From an uncultured Sphingomonadaceae bacterium (GTDB lineage: Bacteria; Pseudomonadota; Alphaproteobacteria; Sphingomonadales; Sphingomonadaceae), in NCBI GenBank assembly GCA_947501695.1, contig CANMWO010000002.1, positions 248,001 through 312,000 of the forward strand: DNA of 64,000 nucleotides, given 5' to 3'. Every line of letters starts with the position of its first letter. Position 1 is the first letter of the stretch. This document shows positions 46,730 to 54,597 of this stretch, in pieces. A model generated the notes under the pieces. That model did not search any database, was not told the origin of the DNA, and saw nothing but the letters and a program-made list of their open reading frames with translations. The position numbers were made by a program, and so were the translations under genes.

Positions 46730-47440
46730 TTGAGCATGCGAATATTCCTAAGCTATCGTCGCAGCGACAGTCAGGATGCAACGGCGCGATTAGCAGATCG
46801 ATTGGCCGCCCTGCCCGGCATCAAATCGGTCTTTCTGGATGTGGAATCCATTGCCGCAGGCGAGGCCTTTCCTGTGCGGTTGCAAAGCGCGATGGCAGAG
46901 GCAGATGTTTGTCTTGTCCTGATCGGCAAAGACTGGCTCGGACAGACTGATAATGGCGGCAATTTCCGTATAGCTGCTGACGGTGATTTTGTTCGCATGG
47001 AGGTTGCCGAAGCCCTTAGCCTAAACAAGCGGGTTATCCCGGTTCTGCTAGGCGACGCAGTGATGCCCAACCGGGAACAGCTGCCCGAAAACTTACACCC
47101 GATGCTGGAACGCAACGCGCTTTTCCTTCGGCACATGTCCTTTAATCAGGATGTTGAGATATTAAGTGACGCCATATTGCATAACGAAGCAGGTGGCCGG
47201 CTTGGGAAAAGACGGCGACTGACATTGGCGGGCATCTCCGCCCGAATATTGGCCGGGTTGGCTATGGCGATTATCTTGTTGCTGGTCATCGGTTTGATCA
47301 GCTTTGCCGTCAGCGGCGGCCGATCATTGGAAACACTGCTCGGCGGCCGAGCAGGGCTTGGGCTACTGGTACTGGCGGCCCTTGGTCTATGCCAGGCGCT
47401 ATCATTTGGCATGGTAAGGCTACCGTTTCGTAGGGGCTAA
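46730..47440 (+). CDS. Membrane-anchored TIR-domain protein
   Basis: A 234-236-aa protein; TTG 46730 or ATG 46736 is the start, and I number from the ATG. Residues 1-130 are a TIR domain (FLSYRRSDSQDATARLADRL, VFLDVESIAAGEAFPVRL, VCLVLIGKDWLG). Residues about 171-193 and 206-228 are membrane helices at the C-terminus. Bacterial TIR domains can be NADases or signal scaffolds. By eye alignment to SARM1, the position of its catalytic Glu642 here is Ala40, so this copy may be inactive. It directly follows the lipoprotein gene. Confidence 0.85.
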   Translation: MSMRIFLSYRRSDSQDATARLADRLAALPGIKSVFLDVESIAAGEAFPVRLQSAMAEADVCLVLIGKDWLGQTDNGGNFRIAADGDFVRMEVAEALSLNKRVIPVLLGDAVMPNREQLPENLHPMLERNALFLRHMSFNQDVEILSDAILHNEAGGRLGKRRRLTLAGISARILAGLAMAIILLLVIGLISFAVSGGRSLETLLGGRAGLGLLVLAALGLCQALSFGMVRLPFRRG

Positions 47441-47461
47441 ACAGCAGCAGCGGACACTCAA

Positions 47462-48364
47462 TCAACCGCGGCTATTTTCCTCTGCCATCGCCAGCATGGA
47501 GAGCGCATGGCGCTTTGCCACAGCCATATGATCATGACCATAGCCGCCGCCCAACGCGCTAGCGACGGGTATATTCTTGTTTCGCGCTTCACGGATCACA
47601 TAACATTCGCGCGCGACGAGCCCCTCATCTGTAAGGGATAAACGTCCCAACCGGTCATCGACATGCGGGTCAACACCAGCCTGATAGAGCAACAGATCTG
47701 GGGCAAAATCGTTGAGTATCGTCGGGAGGTGATCCGCCAACTTCGACAGATATTGTGCGTCATCCGTGCCATCATCCAAGCCAATATCCAACGTTGAGCG
47801 AGCCTTGCGCACCGGGAAATTCTTTTCGGCGTGGATAGATACCGTCATGATATCGCTGCGCCCGGCGAGCAGAGAGGCCGTGCCGTCACCCTGATGCACA
47901 TCGAGATCGAGGATCATAATGCGTCCAACATCCCCTTCGGCAATCAGGCGATTAGCACTCACCGCCAGATCATTAAACACACAATAGCCAGCCCCTGTAT
48001 CGGCCAGCGCATGATGGCTTCCGCCTGCGCTGTTGGCGGCATAGCCATGTTCAAGCGCCAGTTTGGCGGCCAGCCATGTTCCACCAGATGTAAACCGCAC
48101 GCGCTGGGCGATTTCAGCGGATATGGGAAAGCCGATGCGCCGCTCTTTCTCAGCGGGTACAGATGATGAGAGCACCTGATCGACATAGTCCGGATCGTGC
48201 ACGGCCTCCAGCCATTCGCGCTCCATGGCGTGCGGGGCGTGCACGATGTGATCATCGCCAATTGCCTTCACCGCCTCCATAACCAGCCGATATTTATCAA
48301 AGGCGAAGCTACCTCTTGTCGGTGGCGGGGCGACATAATCGCTATGGTGGACAATATGTAACAT
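47462..48364 (-). CDS. Histone-deacetylase-family hydrolase
   Basis: A 300-aa member of the HDAC/acetoin-utilisation family. From ATG 48364 it starts MLHIVHHSDYVAPPPTRGS. Zinc-enzyme motifs: GGSHHALADTGAGYC (His117, His118), ILDLDVHQGDG (Asp155, His157), YQAGVDPHVDDRLG and a C-terminal GGGYGHD. The substrate is an acetylated amine, perhaps a polyamine or lysine. A longer upstream frame to 48589 overlaps the TIR-LprI gene and is not family-like. It lies between the two TIR genes on the opposite strand. Confidence 0.9.
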   Translation of the reverse strand: MLHIVHHSDYVAPPPTRGSFAFDKYRLVMEAVKAIGDDHIVHAPHAMEREWLEAVHDPDYVDQVLSSSVPAEKERRIGFPISAEIAQRVRFTSGGTWLAAKLALEHGYAANSAGGSHHALADTGAGYCVFNDLAVSANRLIAEGDVGRIMILDLDVHQGDGTASLLAGRSDIMTVSIHAEKNFPVRKARSTLDIGLDDGTDDAQYLSKLADHLPTILNDFAPDLLLYQAGVDPHVDDRLGRLSLTDEGLVARECYVIREARNKNIPVASALGGGYGHDHMAVAKRHALSMLAMAEENSRG

Positions 48365-48547
48365 CACGACAGATGTATAACAGAACCGGCAAAAAAGACA
48401 CTGTCCCCAACCTCCTATCAGCACCGCCGTTTGCTGGCCAACATCCAGATAAATGTTACAATTGCCGCAAATTATGGCTTTAGTCATGATCTTGGTTATA
48501 GTGTGTACATTGTGGTCAGGGCGCATCATGAGGGAACGGGGCAAAAT
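48365..48547. promoter_or_regulatory. Divergent promoter region between the HDAC and TIR-LprI genes
   Basis: A 183-nt gap between two divergent starts. It should hold promoters for both genes. GGGGCAAAAT precedes the TIR-LprI ATG at 48548 as a weak ribosome binding site. No repeats were seen; a long open frame reading into this region on the plus strand begins earlier at 48431 but has no TIR homology there. Confidence 0.4.
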
Positions 48548-49714
48548 ATGGGGCAAGTACCAGCGACGCAGCTGTTTATCAGCCATCATTCCAGCAAACT
48601 GCCGGTTGCGCTGGAACTCGAGAAATCGCTTGCCAAATATGGCGTGACTTGCTGGCTCGCGCCGCGCGATGTCGAGCCCAGTGAGGCGTTCGACATGGCC
48701 ATCAAGCGCGCCATTGACGAAAGCTGTGCCACCTTGCTGTTATTCTGCAGCCAGTCTGACAAAAGCCCGCACGTAAAGCGCGAGCTGATCCTTGCCGACT
48801 CATCGCGCAAGGCGATCATCCCCATGCGGCTGGAAGAACTGGCCCCGGATGAACTTGCTTATCATCTCGCCAGTTCGCAGTGGATTGACTGGCTGGAACA
48901 ACGCGAAAGTACGATTGAACGAGTCGCTGCCAAAGCCCATCAATTGGCTGGCACAGTCCAAAAAACTATGACGATTGATGATCTGATCGAACATAGCGGA
49001 AACGGTGAGGCAGAAATTGCCCCGGCAGCAGCTATCGCAGAAAATCCCGCTGAATCAGAAGCCTCGGACCCAGAGCCAGAACCGGTTTATGAAGAATATG
49101 AGGATCTGGAACCAGAGAAACCAAAGGCCAATTGGGCTCTAATTGTTGCCATTGCCGCTCTGGTCGTGGCGTCCGTTGCCGCCTTTTTGATATGGACCAC
49201 GATGGGAGCAGAAAAACCTACGGCGCCGGTTGATCCCATTGAACTTGTTACCGAGCCTGTCGAAGAAGAGGGCGATGTTGAGCCAGAGCCAGAACCGACG
49301 CCAACGCCGGTTGTCCCTAAACCGCTGCCACTAGATGGCCCCAGTTTTGATTGCTCAAAGGCGTCTCAGAGAATCGAATATCTGATTTGCGATACGCCAG
49401 AATTGTCCAAACTCGACCGAACACTGTCCGAAGTTTATAAACGCGCTATGACGGCTGCTGGTCCCAATAAAGACCGGCTCCAAAGGCAACAGCGCGCCTG
49501 GCGGACCAGCACCCGGGATATCTGCACCGATACAGCTTGCGTCGCCACCGCGGTGCGAGAGCGCATCGCGCTGTTAAGAGCGATTGCGGCTGGCAATCTC
49601 GACGTCCCCAGAGATCGACCGAGACCGGAATTCAGGAGCGAGTTTAGCGACGCCATTAACAACGTCGATCAGGCCATTGATGGGAATAGGCCTCAGACCG
49701 ACATTGAGGAGTAA
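48548..49714 (+). CDS. TIR domain - membrane helix - LprI domain fusion protein
   Basis: A 388-aa protein numbered from ATG 48548. Residues about 5-120 are a TIR domain (LFISHHSSKLPVALELEKSL, CWLAPRDVEPSEAFDMAIKR). After an acidic linker comes one membrane helix at about 196-216 (WALIVAIAALVVASVAAFLIW). A Pro/Glu linker leads to an LprI/DUF1311 domain at about 266-346 with four cysteines (269, 281, 326, 331) in the family pattern. TIR should be cytoplasmic and LprI periplasmic. LprI proteins are lysozyme-inhibitor-like, so this looks like an envelope sensor coupled to a TIR effector. Eye alignment puts Glu43 where SARM1 has catalytic Glu642. Confidence 0.85.
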   Translation: MGQVPATQLFISHHSSKLPVALELEKSLAKYGVTCWLAPRDVEPSEAFDMAIKRAIDESCATLLLFCSQSDKSPHVKRELILADSSRKAIIPMRLEELAPDELAYHLASSQWIDWLEQRESTIERVAAKAHQLAGTVQKTMTIDDLIEHSGNGEAEIAPAAAIAENPAESEASDPEPEPVYEEYEDLEPEKPKANWALIVAIAALVVASVAAFLIWTTMGAEKPTAPVDPIELVTEPVEEEGDVEPEPEPTPTPVVPKPLPLDGPSFDCSKASQRIEYLICDTPELSKLDRTLSEVYKRAMTAAGPNKDRLQRQQRAWRTSTRDICTDTACVATAVRERIALLRAIAAGNLDVPRDRPRPEFRSEFSDAINNVDQAIDGNRPQTDIEE

Positions 49715-49766
49715 GTCTGAAGTCCAAAGCCCTAACTAAACAAAGGGTGTTTTCGGATTCAGGCGC

Positions 49767-51068
49767 GTGTCAAACACACCCACAATGGCAGGTATGGACA
49801 CAACAGCAGAACCCAACAAAGTGACCTCAAGTCGCTACCCCAATTATGTATTGGGCGTCCTGTTCGTTGTCACGATGCTAAACTTCCTCGACAGGCAGAT
49901 TATTTCGATATTGGCCGAGCCGGTAAAGCGGGATCTGGACCTCACAGATACCCAGATCGGCCTGATGACCGGGCTGTCCTTCGCGATATTTTATACAACG
50001 CTCGCCATTCCTGTTGCTGCATTGGCGGACAAATGGAACCGTAGCCGTATCATCGCCATCGCCATCGCCATATGGTCCGCCATGACGGTGGCTTGCGGTC
50101 TATCAACCAATTTTATCCAACTTTTCCTCGCTCGCGTTGGCGTCGGTATTGGCGAAGCGGGCTCTGCGCCAGCGTCCCATTCGCTCATCGCGGACCTGTT
50201 TCCACCCGAACGCCGCGCTGGTGCGCTCGGCATATTGGGTATGTCTGTCCCGATTGGTGCCTTTATTGCTTATGCTGGTGGCGGTTGGATCGCTGAAAAT
50301 TTTACCTGGCGCATCGCGTTTTTTATGGCCGGATTGCCGGGTATCATCATAGCGATTGTCATCTGGTTCACGGTTCCAGACCCACGCGGCAATGTTTCCT
50401 TGGCCCAAGCCTTTAAACCCGATCCCAGCAAAACCAGTCTCAAAGACGCACTGATCCAGCTATCGACCAAGCCCGCCTATTGGCATCTGGTCGCCGCCGG
50501 CGTTCTGGTGCAATTTGTCTCTTATGGATTGGCTAGTTTCTATGGCGGCTTGTTCGTCCGCGTCCACGGCATTGGCTATGGCGAACTCGGCTGGAAACTT
50601 GGTGTCATGGTTGGCATTTCTGGGGGCTTCGGTGCATGGCTTGGCGGCAAAGCAGGTGATTATTTTGGCAAGTTGCGTCCCACGTTACCCCTTTTAGTTG
50701 CCGCCATCGTGATGGTCGTGTCTGCGCCGGGTATGGTCTGGGCTATATATGGCCCAAGCGCCAATATCGCCGTCCTGCTATTAGCCATCCCGACCTTTGC
50801 AGCGACCTTTTACTATGGCCCTAACTTCGCTGCTCTACAAAAACTGGCGAGCGACGAAACGCGGGCTATGGCGGTTGCAATTTATCTATTGATCGCGGGC
50901 ATCATCGGACTTGGAATTGGCCCGGTTTTTGTTGGAATATTATCAGATATGTTTGCTGGTGATCTGGGCGAGGCCGCCGCCTTGCAGCGCGCCCTTGCCA
51001 TTCTCGCACTGTTCAACATCTGGGCGGGGTTCCATTTCTGGCTGGCGACGCGGTCCATGAAAGACTGA
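49767..51068 (+). CDS. MFS transporter, Spinster-type
   Basis: A 12-helix major facilitator protein of up to 433 aa. Starts are GTG 49767, ATG 49785 or ATG 49794; no strong ribosome site decides. Motifs: LNFLDRQIISILAEPVKRDLDLTD at the first helix, GLMTGLSFAIFYTTLAIPVAALADKWNR (loop 2-3 motif) and RVGVGIGEAGSAPASHSLIADLFPPERR. The Spinster group moves lipids, sphingoid or hydrophobic compounds in other bacteria, but the substrate here is unknown. Confidence 0.88.
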   Translation: MSNTPTMAGMDTTAEPNKVTSSRYPNYVLGVLFVVTMLNFLDRQIISILAEPVKRDLDLTDTQIGLMTGLSFAIFYTTLAIPVAALADKWNRSRIIAIAIAIWSAMTVACGLSTNFIQLFLARVGVGIGEAGSAPASHSLIADLFPPERRAGALGILGMSVPIGAFIAYAGGGWIAENFTWRIAFFMAGLPGIIIAIVIWFTVPDPRGNVSLAQAFKPDPSKTSLKDALIQLSTKPAYWHLVAAGVLVQFVSYGLASFYGGLFVRVHGIGYGELGWKLGVMVGISGGFGAWLGGKAGDYFGKLRPTLPLLVAAIVMVVSAPGMVWAIYGPSANIAVLLLAIPTFAATFYYGPNFAALQKLASDETRAMAVAIYLLIAGIIGLGIGPVFVGILSDMFAGDLGEAAALQRALAILALFNIWAGFHFWLATRSMKD

Positions 51069-51141
51069 CTATATTCACACAAATTCGGTCAATTGCACTT
51101 TAACGGTTTCACTCACTCAATCTGCTGAGTAGGACGGTTCC

Positions 51142-52929
51142 ATGATCGAGAATCTCCTACCGCTCCTCAAATCGACTTTCGGATTTAGTGCCCTTCGCGG
51201 TGTGCAGGATCAGGTTCTCATGCGGGTTATGAGTCAGCAAAACACGCTGGCGGTAATGCCGACCGGTGCCGGTAAATCCCTGTGCTACCAATTACCGGCC
51301 ATCGCCAATGAAGGCACAGTCGTGGTTATTTCTCCACTGATCGCGTTGATGCACGATCAATTGCGCAGCGCAGAGGCTGTTGGCATTCGCGCAGCCACCT
51401 TGACTTCCGCCGATGACAATCGGGCAGAGACAATCGCAAGGTTGCAAGCGGGAGAACTGGATTTGCTCTACGCCGCACCGGAACGCGCGTCCGGCGAGCA
51501 TTTTCGGAACCTTCTCGAACAGACGAAGATCTCGCTCTTTGCTATCGATGAAGCGCATTGCGTATCCGAATGGGGCCATGATTTCCGGCCTGATTATCGC
51601 TTGCTGCGTCCTTTGCTGGATCATTTTGGCGACGTCCCGCGCCTCGCGCTGACCGCTACTGCTGACGAACATACCCGCGATGATATCTTGGTGCAGCTCG
51701 GCATCCCACAAGACGGCCTGATTATCGCAGGCTTTGATCGACCCAATATCCGCTACAGTATTTCGCCGCGCAAAGGTTTAACCCGACAAGTCACTGATCT
51801 GGTCGAACGCGTGCCCGGATCCGGTATTATCTATGCCCAGACCCGCAATGCGACCGAGAAAATGGCAGATCAAATCGCTAGAACCGGTCGCAGTGCGCGT
51901 GCCTATCATGCCGGATTACCGCCCGAAGTCCGCCAACGCAATCAGGCGGATTTTGTCGCATCCGAGGATATGGTGATGGTGGCGACCATCGCTTTCGGCA
52001 TGGGTATAGACAAGCCAGATGTACGCTTTGTTGCTCATGCTGGCCTGCCGAAATCGATCGAAGCCTATTATCAGGAAACCGGGCGTGCTGGCCGCGATGG
52101 CGATCCTGCTGAAGCACATATGTTCTGGGGAGCAGAAGATTTTGCCAAGGCAAGGCAAAGACTAACGGAAGTAGACGAACAGCGCCTGGACAGTGAACGT
52201 ACTAGGCTAGCGGCTTTGGGCGGACTGGTCGAAGCGGCCGGTTGTCGCCGCGCGATCTTGCTCAAACATTTTGGCGAAGAGCCACCGCAAGGCTGTGGCA
52301 ATTGCGACAATTGTCTCAACGCACCGATCACGCGCAACGTCACCGAGCTGGCGCGCAAATTCCTCTCCGCCGTCTATCGCACCGGCCAGAGCTTTGGTGT
52401 CGGTCATCTGGAAGCGGTGCTGACCGGCAAGCAGGAAGATAAAGTGCTATCGCGCGGTCATGATCAGCTGTCCGTTTTTGACATTGTGGGTACCGAAGAG
52501 GCGCAGTTGATCAAACCCGTCTCGCGATCTTTGTTACTCCGTGATGCCCTCCGCAACACAGAACATGGCGGGTTGATGTTTGGCCCTGAGGCCCGTTCGA
52601 TATTGAAGGGCGAGGCTGAGGTAGCTATTGTCGAACCGCCGGTGCGGGAACGCAAGAAACGGCGCAGCGGCGCGTCACCCAATCCGGTTGGCGATCCGTT
52701 ATTTGATGCGCTGCGGGCCAAACGGATGGAATTGGCCAAGGAACAGGGCGTTCCGCCCTATGTAATTTTCCATGACAGCGTGTTGCGCGATATGACAGGC
52801 TTCAAACCGCGCAGCTTGTCGGCGCTGGCCGAATTGCCAGGCATTGGGGCAGCCAAGCTTGAAAAATATGGTGATCCGTTTCTTACTGTCATTCAGGACG
52901 TGACCGAGGCACAGGACGCGAGCGTGTGA
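51142..52929 (+). CDS. recQ: ATP-dependent DNA helicase RecQ
   Basis: A 595-aa helicase for repair and recombination. Walker A is in MPTGAGKSLCYQLPA (Lys45). The DEAH box is in FAIDEAHCVSEWGHDFRPDYR, and motif VI is in YYQETGRAGRDGDPAEAH. The zinc-binding segment has CRRAILLKHFGEEPPQGCGNC, and an RQC-like domain and HRDC end (residues about 515-590, FDALRAKRMELAKEQGVPPY) follow. Length and layout are normal. Confidence 0.96.
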   Translation: MIENLLPLLKSTFGFSALRGVQDQVLMRVMSQQNTLAVMPTGAGKSLCYQLPAIANEGTVVVISPLIALMHDQLRSAEAVGIRAATLTSADDNRAETIARLQAGELDLLYAAPERASGEHFRNLLEQTKISLFAIDEAHCVSEWGHDFRPDYRLLRPLLDHFGDVPRLALTATADEHTRDDILVQLGIPQDGLIIAGFDRPNIRYSISPRKGLTRQVTDLVERVPGSGIIYAQTRNATEKMADQIARTGRSARAYHAGLPPEVRQRNQADFVASEDMVMVATIAFGMGIDKPDVRFVAHAGLPKSIEAYYQETGRAGRDGDPAEAHMFWGAEDFAKARQRLTEVDEQRLDSERTRLAALGGLVEAAGCRRAILLKHFGEEPPQGCGNCDNCLNAPITRNVTELARKFLSAVYRTGQSFGVGHLEAVLTGKQEDKVLSRGHDQLSVFDIVGTEEAQLIKPVSRSLLLRDALRNTEHGGLMFGPEARSILKGEAEVAIVEPPVRERKKRRSGASPNPVGDPLFDALRAKRMELAKEQGVPPYVIFHDSVLRDMTGFKPRSLSALAELPGIGAAKLEKYGDPFLTVIQDVTEAQDASV

Positions 52930-53045
52930 ACAAGACTGCGCAGCCGCCATGCGGACAGTCCAGAAACCATCAAAGCGCTTGCAGATTTTGACGATTGCAT
53001 TGAGTATGACAGCATATGTTCAACCACTGAACCGGAATAAGTGAT

Positions 53046-53588
53046 ATGAATGTCACAATATCAATCAGCATACTCAGCGCAGCCTCGATATTGACCGCCT
53101 GCGCGCAAGATCCGGTTCAAGACGCCCCTATAGAAGCCATAGAAGAGAAAGCAAAATCCATGTTCCGCTCCATCAATGAAAAAGTCAGCGTATCCCCTCA
53201 AATCAGCTTGGATGATGTCGTAGCCGCGAAAGCGGAAGGCGTGACGTTGATCGTCAACAACCGTCCTGATGGCGAAGAACCCGGCGCACCACAAAGCGCC
53301 GACATTGAAGCAGCGGCCAAAGCAGCCGGTATCGAGTATATCGGTATCCCGATTACCCATAGCGGTTTTTCTGCGCCACAAGTTGATGCAATGATTGCCG
53401 CGCTCGACCGAACCGAAGGCAAGACACTGGCCTATTGCCGCTCTGGCACGCGCTCGACTTTGCTTTGGTCATTGGCACAAGCAAAGAAAGGCATATCGCC
53501 TGATGAGATTGCACGTCTCGCCGGTAATGCTGGATATGATATCACGCCCGTTCGCGCGATGGTTGAAGCTTTGGCAGGCGGAAGCTGA
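53046..53588 (+). CDS. DUF442/TIGR01244 rhodanese-like lipoprotein
   Basis: A 180-aa lipoprotein with lipobox LTAC (Cys19). The mature part has the TIGR01244 start MFRSINEKVSVSPQISLDDV, then LIVNNRPDGEEPGAPQ and the active loop CRSGTRS (Cys131). Proteins of this family are sulfur transferases or phosphatase-like and are often near MBL or sulfur genes; here none is next to it. The frame follows recQ after a 116-nt gap. Confidence 0.88.
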   Translation: MNVTISISILSAASILTACAQDPVQDAPIEAIEEKAKSMFRSINEKVSVSPQISLDDVVAAKAEGVTLIVNNRPDGEEPGAPQSADIEAAAKAAGIEYIGIPITHSGFSAPQVDAMIAALDRTEGKTLAYCRSGTRSTLLWSLAQAKKGISPDEIARLAGNAGYDITPVRAMVEALAGGS

Positions 53589-53606
53589 TAGACGCTAGAC
53601 AGCAAC

Positions 53607-53620
53607 TTACATTCATGTAA
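53607..53620. promoter_or_regulatory. 14-bp palindrome before the sterol desaturase gene
   Basis: TTACATTCATGTAA is a palindrome with 6-bp arms and a 2-bp centre. It lies 12 nt before the ATG at 53632 and 18 nt after the previous stop, so it overlaps any promoter or ribosome site of the next gene. A TetR-type or similar repressor could bind it. No clear Shine-Dalgarno sequence stands here. Confidence 0.4.
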
Positions 53621-53631
53621 ATACTGTGGGT

Positions 53632-54597
53632 ATGGAGAGCTTTCCGGATCCTACGCTTTGGGCGATTCCCTTTTTCGTGGCGACAGTCGCGGGTGAGTGG
53701 CTGTGGAGCCGGAAAAACCGAAAAATCCGCTATGAAACCAAAGACGCCATAACATCGCTGTCGCTTGGCACTGGCAGTGTGGTCGCCGGGTTTCTGACGG
53801 GGGGCTTCGTATTTGCCCTGGCTCTATGGGTTTACGAACATCGCCTGTTTGATTTCCAAATCAGTTGGGTCAATGCGCTGTGGCTGGTGCCGATTGCTTT
53901 CATTCTCGATGATTTTGCCTATTACTGGTTCCACCGCACCGCCCATCGCGTTCGTTGGTTCTGGGCCGCGCATGTCATTCATCACAGCAGTCAGCATTAT
54001 AATCTCACGACCGCTTTGCGGCAGACTTGGACCGGCTTTTTCGCGCTCAGCTTCATCTTCCGCATGCCTCTATTCTTTTTGGGCTTTCCGCCCGCATTGA
54101 TATTCTTTCTCGCCGGACTCAATCTCGTCTACCAATATTGGATCCATACCGAAGCGATTGACCGGATGCCACGCTGGTTTGAGGCGGTGATGAACACGCC
54201 ATCGCATCACCGCGTGCATCATGCGACCAATGCCCGCTATATCGACCGCAACTATGCTGGCGTATTCATCACGTGGGACAAGATGTTCGGCACATTTGAA
54301 CCGGAAACCGCGGATGAAAAAATCAATTATGGCATCGTCAAAAATCTGACCAACCACAATGTCCTTTGGGCCGCATTTCATGAGTGGATCGGGATCGCTA
54401 AAGATCTCTGGTCGGCACCTTGGCGCTTTAAACTAAACTATTTGATAAAACCGCCCGGGTGGAGCCATGATGGCTCTCGGGAAAGCAGCGAAACCATAAA
54501 GGCACGCTGGGCACAGCAGGAGAGAAGAAAATGGCAGAATATGACATCATCGTCATCGGCGGCGGATCAGCAGGCAGCGCAGTTGCCGGACGCCTAA
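53632..54597 (+). CDS. Sterol desaturase / fatty acid hydroxylase family protein
   Basis: A 321-aa membrane di-iron enzyme starting MESFPDPTLW. Several hydrophobic helices are visible. The histidine boxes are YYWFHRTAHRVRWFWAAHVIHHSSQHYN (HxxxH, HxxHH) and later SHHRVHHATNARYIDRNYAG (HxxHH). These enzymes hydroxylate or desaturate lipids or sterols. GTG 53626 is an alternative start. It is upstream of the GMC oxidoreductase gene and ends 66 nt past that gene's ATG in another frame, so the two are likely cotranscribed. Confidence 0.88.
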   Translation: MESFPDPTLWAIPFFVATVAGEWLWSRKNRKIRYETKDAITSLSLGTGSVVAGFLTGGFVFALALWVYEHRLFDFQISWVNALWLVPIAFILDDFAYYWFHRTAHRVRWFWAAHVIHHSSQHYNLTTALRQTWTGFFALSFIFRMPLFFLGFPPALIFFLAGLNLVYQYWIHTEAIDRMPRWFEAVMNTPSHHRVHHATNARYIDRNYAGVFITWDKMFGTFEPETADEKINYGIVKNLTNHNVLWAAFHEWIGIAKDLWSAPWRFKLNYLIKPPGWSHDGSRESSETIKARWAQQERRKWQNMTSSSSAADQQAAQLPDA

